Source: Caulobacter sp048541825 (GTDB taxonomy: Bacteria; Pseudomonadota; Alphaproteobacteria; Caulobacterales; Caulobacteraceae). From it: a DNA stretch of 64,000 bases. Each line of letters starts with the position of its first letter. The first letter of the stretch is position 1. Positions 1 to 8,202 of this stretch are shown piece by piece. The position numbers were made by a program, and so were the translations under genes. The notes under the pieces are model-generated. The model did not search any database. It was given only the letters and a program-made list of their open reading frames with translations, and had not been told where the DNA came from. The DNA is taken from NCBI RefSeq assembly GCF_048541825.1, contig NZ_CP183332.1:2604001-2668000 (forward strand), read 5' to 3'.

Positions 1-1293
1 ACGCGCCATGCGGACACCCTCGCGCAGAGCTCGGCGGTCCTCGTCGGCGGCGAGGTAGTTGCCCAGGATGGTGGGATCGTCGAACGGATCGGCCGAGCGC
101 AGACCCACGGCGCCGCGGCTTTCCGGACGCAGCTGGCAGACGTGCAGGGTGAAGCCGTCCTTCTCGATCAGGGTCTTGCCGTGGTCCTGCATGATGGCCA
201 GCACGCCATGGATCTGCAGGTCGGGGCGGTCCAGGTCGGGCCGCGACTTCAGGAAGGCGCCGCTCTCGAGGAACTGCTGCCGACCCATACCCTTGCCCAT
301 CAGCATATAGGACAGGCCCGTGCCCAGCTTCCTGAGGCCCTTGTTGGCCGAATAGGCGGTCATCAGGTTCTTGGTCGTCCACGACAGGCAGACGTCCAGG
401 TGATCCTGCAGATTGGCGCCGACGCCCTTGGACTCCTGGACCACCGCCACGCCGTGTGACTTCAGCAGATCCGGCGCACCAATGCCCGACAGTTGCAGGA
501 TCTGCGGCGACTGCACCGCGCCGGCGCTCAGCAGCACCTCGGCGTCGGCATGGGCCGTGCGCTTCTCGCCGCCCTTGCCGACGACGTAGTCGACGCCGAT
601 GGCGCGGCCTTTCTCGATCAGGATCTTCGTCGTGCGGGCTTCGGTCACGCACGTCAGGTTCGGCCGCGAGAGGGCCGCTGTCAGATAGGCGGCCGCCGCG
701 CTCCAGCGCTTGCCGTCGCGGATGGTCAGGTCGTAGGGCCCAAAGCCCTCCTGCTGGTAGCCATTGAAATCCTTGGTGGTCTTGTAGCCCGCCTGGCGTC
801 CCGCCTCGATCAGGGCAGGATAGAACGGGCTGGGCGACTCGCCCCCGGACACGTGCAGCGGACCCTGGCCGCCATGATAGGCGTCGCCGCCGGCATGGTG
901 GGTTTCCGAGCGCTTGAAATAGGGCAGCACCTCCGAATAGGACCAGCCCGACAGGCCCATCTGCCGCCACTGATCATAGTCACGGGCATGGCCGCGGATA
1001 TAGATCATGCCGTTGATCGCCGAGGAGCCGCCCAGGCCCTTGCCGCGCGGCCACCACAGCTTGCGGTTATCCAGGTGCGGCTCTTCCTCGGTCCAGAAGC
1101 CCCAGTTCTGGTCACCCTTGGCCTTGATCAGTTCGCCGACCCCCGCCGGCATCTTGACCAGGATCGAGGTGTTCTTGCCGCCGGCTTCCAGCAGCAGCAC
1201 CTTGATATTGGGATCTTCCGTCAGTCGCGCGGCCAGAACGCAGCCCGCCGAGCCGGCGCCGATGACGATGTAATCGAAGCGTTCGCTGGCCAT
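1..1293 (-). CDS. GMC-family oxidoreductase (choline/alcohol dehydrogenase-like), C-terminus cut by window edge
   Basis: FAD-dependent flavoprotein of the glucose-methanol-choline family, which oxidises alcohols to aldehydes. The N-terminus MASERFDYIVIGAGSAG carries the dinucleotide-binding GxGxxG at residues 12-17. The GMC signature GKGLGGSSAINGM lies near residues 84-96, and a second signature region (LSAGAVQSPQILQLSGIG) is present further on. 431 codons are visible and the frame is open to base 1, so perhaps 100 or more C-terminal residues including the catalytic His are outside the window. The ATG start at 1293 gives the usual short lead before the Rossmann motif. The substrate cannot be told from sequence; BetA-like alcohol dehydrogenases are the closest named relatives. 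Confidence 0.9.
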   Translation of the reverse strand, partial: MASERFDYIVIGAGSAGCVLAARLTEDPNIKVLLLEAGGKNTSILVKMPAGVGELIKAKGDQNWGFWTEEEPHLDNRKLWWPRGKGLGGSSAINGMIYIRGHARDYDQWRQMGLSGWSYSEVLPYFKRSETHHAGGDAYHGGQGPLHVSGGESPSPFYPALIEAGRQAGYKTTKDFNGYQQEGFGPYDLTIRDGKRWSAAAAYLTAALSRPNLTCVTEARTTKILIEKGRAIGVDYVVGKGGEKRTAHADAEVLLSAGAVQSPQILQLSGIGAPDLLKSHGVAVVQESKGVGANLQDHLDVCLSWTTKNLMTAYSANKGLRKLGTGLSYMLMGKGMGRQQFLESGAFLKSRPDLDRPDLQIHGVLAIMQDHGKTLIEKDGFTLHVCQLRPESRGAVGLRSADPFDDPTILGNYLAADEDRRALREGVRMAR

Positions 1294-1437
1294 GGCCCCG
1301 ACGCCCTCCCTGAATGTTATCGTTGTTAAGGCAGAGAGTGACGCGGCTTATCGCCCGATGCAAGACGGGCTGTGAATGTCGGTGCAGGCGAGGCGTGGAC
1401 GGCAGGCAAGGCGCCCCCTGATGGAACGGGACAGGCC

Positions 1438-2061
1438 TCAGGCGGAGACTGCTACGCCAAGCTCGCACCAGCCCAAGGGCCGGGGCGCCTTGGGCATATA
1501 GAATGCCTTGGTCTCCTTGATCACGAACCCTGCGGCAGTGATCGCCGCGCCCACGGGCCGGGTAAGACGGCATCCGCCCGCCAGCGGCGTCCAGAAGGGT
1601 TCGATGCGTTTCTGCCAGCGCGCGACCGGGGCGTCGGGGGATAGCCCATGCTCGCAGAAGAGAAACCGGCCGCCTGGCTTCAGAACCCGTCGCGCCTCGG
1701 CCAAAACCGCGGTGGGTGTGTGCACCGAGCAGAGGGTGAAGGTGCAGACGACGGTATCGAAACTGTGGCTGTCGAAGCCCATCTGCTCGGCCTCCCCCGC
1801 CAGGATCTCAACCTTGAGACCTTCCGGGCGCGGCGCGGCCAGCGCCCGATCGCGCAAGCCCTCCGATGGATCAATGCCGGTGACGCTGCTCACCCGCGAC
1901 GGATCATAGAAGGCCAGGTTCAGCCCACCGCCGATCCCCAGCTCCAGAACCCGTCCTTCCGCCTGCGGCACGACCCGGGCGCGCTGCTTGGCGATGGCCC
2001 CCGCCCCGCAGGCGCAGCCGATGACACGAGGCAGAATGTGGCGATCATAGAAGGACGTCAT
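1438..2061 (-). CDS. Class I SAM-dependent methyltransferase
   Basis: A 207-aa small-molecule methyltransferase of the UbiE/MenG-like (Methyltransf_11) type. Motif I VLELGIGGGLN is near residues 38-48, followed by TGIDPS (acidic residue binding SAM ribose) and the post-motif region TVVCTFTLCSVHTP, then EARRVLKPGGRFLFCEHG as motif III. I chose the ATG at 2061 (MTSFYDRHI) over one 48 bases upstream because GGGGAAAG precedes it at normal spacing and homologous proteins begin MTSFYDRHILPR. The substrate is unknown; phospholipid or quinone-like methyl acceptors are typical of the family. It is a monocistronic minus-strand gene. Confidence 0.88.
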   Translation of the reverse strand: MTSFYDRHILPRVIGCACGAGAIAKQRARVVPQAEGRVLELGIGGGLNLAFYDPSRVSSVTGIDPSEGLRDRALAAPRPEGLKVEILAGEAEQMGFDSHSFDTVVCTFTLCSVHTPTAVLAEARRVLKPGGRFLFCEHGLSPDAPVARWQKRIEPFWTPLAGGCRLTRPVGAAITAAGFVIKETKAFYMPKAPRPLGWCELGVAVSA

Positions 2062-2267
2062 GGCTTGTTCTTTCCCCGGTCTCGACAAGTCGTAAGAGTC
2101 TCGCGGCAAGGGTCAAGGAATAGGTGTCAGAGATCCGCCGGGCTTTGGCGGGCGTTCGTCACCGGCGCAAAAGGCCTGCGCACGTCTCGTCGCTGGCAGG
2201 CTCAGCATTGGAGGCCTAGCCCGAGCCCGTCGGACGGGTCGGGCGGAACCTGTCGATGAGTAGCGGC

Positions 2268-2340
2268 TCAATCGGCGATGAAGCGATAGCCGACCCACGG
2301 CTCGGCCTCGATAATCTTCGGATGCGCGGGATCGGCCGCG
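2268..2340 (-). pseudogene. Remnant of a KdpE/OmpR-type response regulator C-terminus
   Basis: On the minus strand the frame ending at the stop 2268-2270 reads DPAHPKIIEAEPWVGYRFIAD, which matches the end of the winged-helix DNA-binding domain of KdpE-like regulators (pattern DP..P..I.TE.GVGYR). Upstream of about 2340 the reading frame loses any resemblance and soon meets stops, and no receiver domain is present. I interpret it as a decayed 3' fragment of a regulator gene, adjacent to another gene tail at 2382-2513. The resemblance is short, so this is a moderate call. Confidence 0.5.
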
Positions 2341-2381
2341 ACAGCAAAGGCCCCAGAACAGGCCGGCTCAGGACCGCAAGG

Positions 2382-2513
2382 CTACCAGACCAGCGTCGCT
2401 GCGGACCGCGCCGGGATCGTCGCCCTGAACCGGCGACCACCGTCGGCGACGGCGAAGGCGGATGGGGTTTGACCGCCGTTGAGCACGATCAGGACGCGTC
2501 CGCCGTCAATGGT
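2382..2513 (-). pseudogene. Remnant of a glycoside hydrolase C-terminal beta-sandwich
   Basis: The minus-strand frame ending in TAG at 2382-2384 reads TIDGGRVLIVLNGG then DGGRRFRATIPARSAATLVW. This is the typical end of GH30/GH51-type enzymes (a VVVLN strand, then F.....LPARSVAT..W). The frame stays open upstream to beyond 2560 but without recognisable sequence, and no catalytic domain exists in the region. Together with 2268-2340 it makes the 2.1-2.9 kb interval a graveyard of gene ends rather than functional coding sequence. Nothing else recognisable was seen between 2514 and 2850. Confidence 0.5.
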
Positions 2514-2856
2514 CGGCTTCTTGGATTTCAAGCGACCCTCCCGGAAGGCGCGTTCGGAAACGGGCGCGAAGAGCTTTGCAACAGCTTGCCCGAGGGATGC
2601 AAGCGGCCGCGCCTGCCGATTTCCCGCCAGGACAGTGCACGGTCAAGCTTGGCTGACCACGGAATGAACAGGATCAATCTCGGCTCGCCCGACCGCCAGC
2701 GCTTGTCATCGAGGGCTTTTCGCCAAAGGCGAGCTCCCTGCGCGATGCAACCAAGTCATTGCTGGCGCTTTAGATAAATGCGGATCTGGTTCCCCCACCG
2801 GGTCCGCCTTCCGGCTTCGGCTGCGGGCGATCTGAGCGCCGGCGTCGAACGCCAGC

Positions 2857-2928
2857 CCCGCACGTGATGATTCCGTGCGGGACCGAGAGCGCCGCTTCTG
2901 ATTTCCCCCCCGATAGGAAGCGGCGCTC
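2857..2928 (-). terminator. Two stem-loops downstream of the gamma-carbonic anhydrase-like gene
   Basis: A perfect 11-bp stem (2887-2897 with 2918-2928, GAGCGCCGCTT/AAGCGGCGCTC) and a further 8-bp stem (2857-2864 with 2874-2881, CCCGCACG/CGTGCGGG) lie just past the stop of the minus-strand gene at 2942. No strong T-tract follows, so intrinsic termination is only probable. Confidence 0.5.
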
Positions 2929-2941
2929 CCGCTACCGCTGG

Positions 2942-3469
2942 CTAGAAGGGCAGCAAGTCGCGGCTGTAGCGCTTCCAGTTCTCGACATAGTGCAGGGCCG
3001 AGCCTTGAAGGATCAGGGCATGCTGCTCGCCGATCTCGCGCACCACCTTGCCCGGCGCGCCCATCACCATCGAATTGTCCGGGATCTCCTTGCCCTCGGT
3101 AATCAGGGCCCCGGCGCCGATCAGACAGTTGCGGCCAATCTTCGCGCCATTGAGCACGATCGCCCCGATCCCGATCAGCGAGCCGTCGCCGATCGTGCAC
3201 CCATGCAACATAACCATGTGACCGATGGTCACGTTGGCCCCGATGGTCAGCGGCGCACCATGGTCGGTGTGAAGTACTGAGCCGTCTTGAACATTGCTGT
3301 TTTCGCCGATCTCGATCGGATCGTTGTCACCCCGAGCAATTGCGCCCCACCATATACTGGCATTTCTCTTCAGAATGACATTGCCCATGACCGATGCGGT
3401 CGGGGCGATCCAGTATTCGCCCGCCTCGGGAAGGATCGGGCTAGCGGCGCCCAAGGAATAGACAGTCAT
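2942..3469 (-). CDS. Gamma-carbonic anhydrase-like / hexapeptide-repeat protein (YrdA/PaaY family)
   Basis: A 175-aa left-handed beta-helix protein. Imperfect hexapeptide repeats run through most of its length (IGENSNVQDGSVLH, IGANVTIGHMVMLHGCTIG, IGIGAIVLNGAKIG). Histidines in LHTDHG and IGHMVMLHG sit where the gamma-class carbonic anhydrases bind zinc between subunits of a trimer. Members are carbonic anhydrases or thioesterases such as PaaY, and many have no proven activity. The ATG at 3469 gives the usual short N-terminus (MTVYSLGAASP). It is a single-gene unit with stem-loops downstream. Confidence 0.88.
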   Translation of the reverse strand: MTVYSLGAASPILPEAGEYWIAPTASVMGNVILKRNASIWWGAIARGDNDPIEIGENSNVQDGSVLHTDHGAPLTIGANVTIGHMVMLHGCTIGDGSLIGIGAIVLNGAKIGRNCLIGAGALITEGKEIPDNSMVMGAPGKVVREIGEQHALILQGSALHYVENWKRYSRDLLPF

Positions 3470-3579
3470 CCGTACACCCCATTTTCTTGAAATCGTCGCT
3501 TGATTAACATCTGAGAAACCACGTTACCATCATCCTACTCGGGCGATTCGACTGGAGAAATCCCCTCGAATCCCACCGG

Positions 3580-3757
3580 GCCGATGTTCGGTTCCGGCTC
3601 CCGACGACGGAGATCAGAGTGTCGCTCTTGGCGTACAGGCGTTCCTCGGAACCACCGCCTTCTCGGTCCAGCACCGAGCCGCCGCTTTGCGCACGCGTCT
3701 TCGTTTATCTCCTCCCCACCGCCAAGGACGACGCCACACGGCCTCGTCCTTTTTTTA
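3580..3757 (+). ncRNA. Candidate small RNA or transcribed leader upstream of phoH
   Basis: No recognisable protein gene lies here, but the sequence has RNA-like structure. A hairpin CTCGGTCCAGCACCGAG is at 3662-3678. A single-stranded-looking UCUCCUCCCC (3708-3717) is complementary to Shine-Dalgarno sequences, as in CUCCUCC-motif small RNAs of alphaproteobacteria. A strong intrinsic terminator ends the segment at 3724-3756. The 5' end is a guess. An alternative reading is a 53-codon leader ORF (GTG 3619 to TGA 3780) that passes through the terminator and overlaps the phoH start codon. No promoter could be assigned. Confidence 0.35.
3724..3756 (+). terminator. Intrinsic terminator immediately upstream of phoH
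   Basis: The stem AAGGACGA/TCGTCCTT (3724-3731, 3744-3751) has an inner GCC-ACAC-GGC extension and a run of seven T. It ends about 20 bases before the phoH start codon, so it either ends a separate small transcript or attenuates phoH. Confidence 0.75.
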
Positions 3758-3776
3758 TGCCTGAATGGAGGCTTTC

Positions 3777-4568
3777 ATGACCAAGCGAGCCCTGAAGCGT
3801 ATGGCGCGCGAAGGCGCGACCGAGACCGGCCACTATGGTGACGACGCCAAGGTGCGTCGCTTGCCGGTCGACATTCGGGAGCGAGGCAATAGCTGGTCGC
3901 CCCTCGGGCCCGACGGGGCCGCAAAGGGGCCGGAGCGGGATCAAAGTTACCTCAAGACCATAAAACCCAAATCTCCCGGCCAGTCCGAGTTGATGGAGGC
4001 CATCGACAAGAAGAACCTGGTCATGGCGCTGGGCCCTGCAGGCACCGGCAAGACCTACATCGCCATCGCCAAGGCTGTGGAAGCCCTGGAAGCCGGCAGT
4101 GTGGCCCGCATCGTCCTGTCGCGCCCCGCTGTCGAGGCCGGCGAGTCCCTGGGCTATCTGCCCGGCGACATGGAAGAGAAGCTGGCCCCCTATCTGCGCC
4201 CGCTCTATGACGCCCTCACCGACCGCCTTTCGACCCGGCGCATGCGCGCGCTGATGGCCGAGGGCGCCATCGAGATCGCGCCCGTGGGCTTCATGCGGGG
4301 TCGCACCCTGAACAACGCCTTCGTGGTCATCGACGAGGCCCAGAACTGCACCTACATGCAGCTGAAAATGCTGCTGACCCGCCTGGGCTGGAACTCCACC
4401 ATGGTCGTCACCGGCGACCCCAACCAGTCAGACCTGCTGCCCGGCATTTCGGGCCTGGCCGACGTGGCCGCCAAGTTCGAAGCGCTGGAGAACATCGGCG
4501 TGGTCCGTCTGGCTGACCGCGACATCGTCCGCCACCCGCTGGTCGCGGAGATGCTGAGCGTTCTCTAA
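3777..4568 (+). CDS. phoH: PhoH-like ATPase
   Basis: A 263-aa cytoplasmic P-loop ATPase of the PhoH family, related to the helicase core and linked to RNA metabolism. Walker A is ALGPAGTGKTYIAIAKAV (around residue 85), Walker B is AFVVIDEAQNC, and the sensor region is VVTGDPNQSDLLPG. The start was set at 3777 because TGGAGG sits 5 bases ahead of it; the ATG at 3765 lies within the ribosome-binding site. The length matches the short PhoH form without an added PIN or KH domain. It is preceded by a terminator-like hairpin and followed by another stem-loop, so it is likely transcribed alone. Confidence 0.92.
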   Translation: MTKRALKRMAREGATETGHYGDDAKVRRLPVDIRERGNSWSPLGPDGAAKGPERDQSYLKTIKPKSPGQSELMEAIDKKNLVMALGPAGTGKTYIAIAKAVEALEAGSVARIVLSRPAVEAGESLGYLPGDMEEKLAPYLRPLYDALTDRLSTRRMRALMAEGAIEIAPVGFMRGRTLNNAFVVIDEAQNCTYMQLKMLLTRLGWNSTMVVTGDPNQSDLLPGISGLADVAAKFEALENIGVVRLADRDIVRHPLVAEMLSVL

Positions 4569-4576
4569 AGTTGCGT

Positions 4577-4613
4577 GAGCCGCTTCGCCCAGCTGTTTTG
4601 GGCGGAGCGGCTC
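4577..4613 (+). terminator. Stem-loop after phoH
   Basis: A long imperfect stem GAGCCGCTTCGCCC/GGGCGGAGCGGCTC with loop AGCTGTTTT directly follows the phoH stop. There is no T-tract, so the termination strength is uncertain. Confidence 0.5.
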
Positions 4614-4733
4614 ATCCGATTATATCGCTTTACGACAAGCTGAGGTTGTGTGTTAATCCTTTCCGGGCCGCCGCGATAGCTTGGCGGGCTCCTCGTTACG
4701 CTGGCGCTTCCCGCGCCTTGGAGAGGAAGAAAC

Positions 4734-5093
4734 ATGCTCGTCAAAGCCATCCTGACGATCGCCGCCGGCCTGTCCTGCGCCGGCCTGCTGACGACGACCG
4801 CTGCGGCTCAGACCGCCCCAGCGCCAGCGCCCACCCCGTCGACGGAACAGCCGCCGATGCCGCAGCAGCCCTTCGCGCCACAGTGGATGAACCCTCAGGA
4901 GCAGATCTGGCGTCAGTCGCTGACCGACACCGCCATGACAGCGCCAACCAAGACTGAATGGGCGCGTGCCCGGCGCGCCGCCGAACTTGTCAACGCCGAT
5001 CGCTGCGCGGAAGCCTTCGCCCTGGCGCGAACCGAAAAAGACACCCGCCTGGAAACCGGCGTCAGCAAGGTCTGCCTCGCACGCCGGAGTTGA
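4734..5093 (+). CDS. Small exported protein, paralogue of the next gene
   Basis: A 119-aa protein of unknown function. The signal peptide MLVKAILTIAAGLSCAGLLTTTAAAQ probably ends at AAAQ, followed by a Pro/Ala-rich linker (APAPAPTPSTEQPPMPQQP). The C-terminal part has two cysteines (DRCAEA and KVCLAR). GGAGAGGAAG precedes the ATG. The C-terminal 45 residues resemble those of the neighbour at 5123 (RA.RAA.L...RC..AF.LA pattern, ending in VC.), suggesting tandem duplication. It is probably periplasmic with a disulphide bond. Confidence 0.8.
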   Translation: MLVKAILTIAAGLSCAGLLTTTAAAQTAPAPAPTPSTEQPPMPQQPFAPQWMNPQEQIWRQSLTDTAMTAPTKTEWARARRAAELVNADRCAEAFALARTEKDTRLETGVSKVCLARRS

Positions 5094-5122
5094 ACGCCTT
5101 CATGTCAGCGATGGAGGCACTG

Positions 5123-5449
5123 GTGAAAAAGCTTCCTCTCATCCTTGCAGCAGCATCCACCCTGGCGGCGGCGGCTCCCGCGTTGGCGCGACAGGACCCG
5201 GCCAGTTACCCACGCTACTCAATGGGAACCCCGCCTGCCTTGTCCAGATCCGGCCCGATAGAGGGCAAGATCATGGGAACATCCGAGTTCAACCGGCGGG
5301 AAGACCGTGCGCGCATCGCTGCTGGCCTTATCCGCGATGGCCGCTGCGATGCCGCTGCGCGCCTGGCCGAACGTCAGCACGACAAGCGCATGCTCTCGCG
5401 GATCAACGAGGTTTGTCGCCTCGAAAAACCCCAGGGCGCGCCGGGCTAA
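5123..5449 (+). CDS. Small exported protein, tandem paralogue of the preceding gene
   Basis: About 108 aa of unknown function. It has the signal peptide VKKLPLILAAASTLAAAAPALA and then a mature region ending DGRCDAAARLAERQHDKRMLSRINEVCRLEKP, with two cysteines spaced like those of the upstream paralogue. I prefer the GTG at 5123 because GGAGG lies 5 bases before it; an in-frame ATG at 5102 is the alternative and also leaves a plausible signal peptide. The gap from the upstream gene is about 30 bases, so the two are probably cotranscribed. Confidence 0.75.
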   Translation: MKKLPLILAAASTLAAAAPALARQDPASYPRYSMGTPPALSRSGPIEGKIMGTSEFNRREDRARIAAGLIRDGRCDAAARLAERQHDKRMLSRINEVCRLEKPQGAPG

Positions 5450-5554
5450 GCATGCAAGACCCACCCTGAGCGTCGGTGACTGAAAATCCAGTCTTGAGTT
5501 TGGGGCGGTCGGACGTGCAAGGTCCGGCCGCCTTAACGATTTCAGGACCGCCCC

Positions 5555-7543
5555 ATGGCCGACGCCGCCGCTGTTCCACGCTCGGAATTCACCATCCGAG
5601 GCGTTCTGCTCGGCATCGCCATCACCCTGGTGTTCACGGCGGCCCAGGTCTATCTGGGCCTGAAGGTGGGCCTGACCTTTGCGACCTCGATCCCGGCGGC
5701 GGTGATCTCGATGGCGCTGCTGCGGGCCTTCAAGACCTCGACGATCCAGGAAAACAACATCGTCCAGACCATCGCCTCGGCGGCGGGCACCCTGGCCTCG
5801 GTGATCTTCGTCCTGCCCGGCCTGCTGATGATCGGCTGGTGGGCGCATGTGCCGTTCTTCACCACCTTCATGGCCTGCGCGGTCGGCGGCATTCTGGGCG
5901 TGATGTACACCATCCCCCTGCGCCGGGCCCTGGTGACCAATTCCAACCTGCCCTATCCCGAGGGCGTCGCCGCCGCCGAGGTGCTGAAGGTCGGCACAGG
6001 CTCACGCGAAGGCGCCGCCGAGGGCAAGGCCGGCCTGATCGCCGTCGCCGCAGGCACCCTGGCGTCCGCCCTGTTCGCCGCCCTGGCGGCCGCCAAGATC
6101 TTCGCCGGCGAGGTCGCCGGCTACTTCAAGGCCGGGGCCGGCGCGACCGGCCTGGGCGCATCCAGCTCGCTGGCCCTGATGGGCGCGGGCCATCTGATGG
6201 GCATCACCGTCGGCATCGCCATGTTCACCGGCCTGGCCATCGCCTGGGCCGTGCTGGTGCCGATCATGACCCAGGTCTTCCCGATGCCCGGCGCCAGCGC
6301 CGCCGACCACGCCCTGACCGTGTGGAGCACCAAGGTCCGCTTCCTGGGAGCCGGCGTGATCGGCGCCGCCGCAATCTGGACCCTGGGCAAGCTGATCGTC
6401 CCGATCTGGCAGGGCCTGGTTTCGGCCTTCGAGGCCGGCAAGGCCCGCCGCGTCGATGGCGCCGTGATCCCCCGGGTCGAGCAGGACATTCCGATCCTGA
6501 TCGTCGGCATCGTCGCCACCGCCCTGCTGGCCCCGGCCGGCTGGGTGATGGCCCACTTCCTCAGCGGCGGACCGCTGTCGGCCATCGCCACGCCCCTGAT
6601 CATCGCCGCCGTGGCCTTTCTGGTGTTCGCCGGTCTGCTGGCCGCCGCCGTCTGTGGCTACATGGCCGGCCTGATCGGCTCGTCCAACAGCCCGGTCTCG
6701 GGCATCGCCATCCTGACCGTGCTGGGTGCCTCGCTGATGGTCGGGGCGATCGGCCGCACGACGATCGGACCGGACGTCACCACCGCCCTGGTCGCCTTCG
6801 CCCTGTTCGTCACCGCCATCGTCCTGGCCGTGGCCGTGGTCGCCAATGACAACCTGCAGGACCTGAAGACCGGCCAGCTGGTCGACGCCACCCCGTGGAA
6901 GCAGCAGGTCGCCCTGGTGATCGGCGTGCTGGCCGGATCGATGGTCATTCCGGTGATGCTGGAACTGCTCAATCGCTCCAACGGCTTCACCGGCGCGCCC
7001 AATCTCAGCACCGTGGCCGGCGCCGAAAACCTCGGCGCGCCCCAGGCCACCCTGATCTCGACCCTGGCCAAGGGGGTGATGGGCGGCGTGCTGCCCTGGA
7101 ACCTGCTGGGCATTGGTGCCGCCATCGGCCTCACCCTGGTGCTGGTCGACATTCTGGTGCGCCGCGCGAGCGCCCAGCGCCTAAGCCTGCCGCCGCTGGG
7201 CGTGGGCCTGGCCATCTATCTGCCCAGCGCGGTCACCGCCCCCGTGGTGGTCGGCGCGGTGATCGGCTGGCTTTATGAGCGGATCGTCAGCAAGGACCGC
7301 ACGGCCGAGCCAGCCAAGCGGATGGGCATTCTGGTCGCGTCCGGCTTCATCGTCGGCGAGAGCCTGTTCAATGTGGCCCTGGCCGGCCTGATCGTTGGAA
7401 CCAACAACCCCTCGCCCCTGGCCGTACCCTTCGCGCCGCCTGAGCACACCGGCATGATCCTGGCCCTGGTCGCTGCGGCGATCGTGGTGTTCACGCTGTA
7501 CAGCTGGGCCCGCAAGGCGGCGGCGAAGACCGAAAACGCCTAG
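5555..7543 (+). CDS. OPT-family oligopeptide/metal-chelate transporter
   Basis: A 662-aa inner-membrane protein of the oligopeptide transporter superfamily (prokaryotic OPT branch), which moves peptides or peptide-like chelates with protons. It is very hydrophobic, with roughly 14 or more membrane segments. The conserved N-terminal stretch AAQVYLGLKVGLTFATSIPA is followed by QENNIVQTIASAAG, both characteristic of the family. The length matches complete bacterial members. The start at 5555 directly precedes the family N-terminus. The substrate cannot be assigned. The downstream GST gene begins 15 bases after the stop and may be cotranscribed. Confidence 0.92.
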   Translation: MADAAAVPRSEFTIRGVLLGIAITLVFTAAQVYLGLKVGLTFATSIPAAVISMALLRAFKTSTIQENNIVQTIASAAGTLASVIFVLPGLLMIGWWAHVPFFTTFMACAVGGILGVMYTIPLRRALVTNSNLPYPEGVAAAEVLKVGTGSREGAAEGKAGLIAVAAGTLASALFAALAAAKIFAGEVAGYFKAGAGATGLGASSSLALMGAGHLMGITVGIAMFTGLAIAWAVLVPIMTQVFPMPGASAADHALTVWSTKVRFLGAGVIGAAAIWTLGKLIVPIWQGLVSAFEAGKARRVDGAVIPRVEQDIPILIVGIVATALLAPAGWVMAHFLSGGPLSAIATPLIIAAVAFLVFAGLLAAAVCGYMAGLIGSSNSPVSGIAILTVLGASLMVGAIGRTTIGPDVTTALVAFALFVTAIVLAVAVVANDNLQDLKTGQLVDATPWKQQVALVIGVLAGSMVIPVMLELLNRSNGFTGAPNLSTVAGAENLGAPQATLISTLAKGVMGGVLPWNLLGIGAAIGLTLVLVDILVRRASAQRLSLPPLGVGLAIYLPSAVTAPVVVGAVIGWLYERIVSKDRTAEPAKRMGILVASGFIVGESLFNVALAGLIVGTNNPSPLAVPFAPPEHTGMILALVAAAIVVFTLYSWARKAAAKTENA

Positions 7544-7557
7544 GAGGCGAGGCCGGC

Positions 7558-8202
7558 ATGCGAATCTGGGGGCGGCGCTCCTCGTTCAACGTGCAGAAGG
7601 TGATGTGGTTGGTGGGCGAGCTTGACCTCGACCACCAGCATATCCCCGCCGGCGGCGACTTCGGCGGTCTCGGCGATCCCGTATTCCTGGACCTAAACCC
7701 GCACGGCCGCGTACCCGTGCTGGAGGACAAAGGCGTGGTCGTCTGGGAATCCCATGCCATCCTTCGCTACCTGGCGGCCCTTCATGGCGGCGCGGTCTGG
7801 TGGCCGAGCGATCCTAGGGCGCGTGCTCGCACCGATGGCTGGATGGACTGGTCGCAGACCACTCTGCAGCGCGACTTCCTCACGGGTGTGTTTTGGGGGT
7901 GGTATCGGACACCCGAAGCCCAACGTGACCCGTCTGCTGTCGAGGCCGCCTTCGCCGCCTGCGCGCGCCACTTTGGCCTGCTCGACAAGATGCTGGCCAA
8001 CCAACCGTTCCTGAGCGGCGAAGCCATGGGATTGGCCGATATTCCCGCCGGGACGCACCTCTACCGGTACTTCGCGCTGGATATCGACCGACGCAGCACG
8101 CCCAATGTCGAGGCTTGGTACGCGCGTCTCCGTCAACGCCCCGCATACCGCGAGCACGTCATGATCCCGTTTGACGAGATGAAGGGCCGGCTGACCTACT
8201 GA
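7558..8202 (+). CDS. Glutathione S-transferase family protein
   Basis: A 214-aa cytosolic GST. The N-terminal thioredoxin-fold domain begins MRIWGRRSSFNVQKV, where a Ser near residue 9-10 is the likely glutathione-activating residue. The cis-Pro and glutathione-gamma-Glu site follow (NPHGRVPVLED, then WESHAILRYLA). The C-terminal all-helical domain runs from about residue 90, with GEAMGLADI resembling the conserved N-capping box. It lies 15 bases after the OPT gene. Its stop overlaps the end of the convergent acetyltransferase gene by 7 bases. Confidence 0.9.
   Translation: MRIWGRRSSFNVQKVMWLVGELDLDHQHIPAGGDFGGLGDPVFLDLNPHGRVPVLEDKGVVVWESHAILRYLAALHGGAVWWPSDPRARARTDGWMDWSQTTLQRDFLTGVFWGWYRTPEAQRDPSAVEAAFAACARHFGLLDKMLANQPFLSGEAMGLADIPAGTHLYRYFALDIDRRSTPNVEAWYARLRQRPAYREHVMIPFDEMKGRLTY

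Noticed and set aside
2256..2777. 173-codon plus-strand frame in the graveyard region
   Set aside because: No family resemblance; minus-strand fragments there resemble known protein ends instead.
3541..3600. GATTCGA...TCGAATC segment considered as a tRNA T-arm
   Set aside because: No acceptor, D or anticodon arm fits around it.
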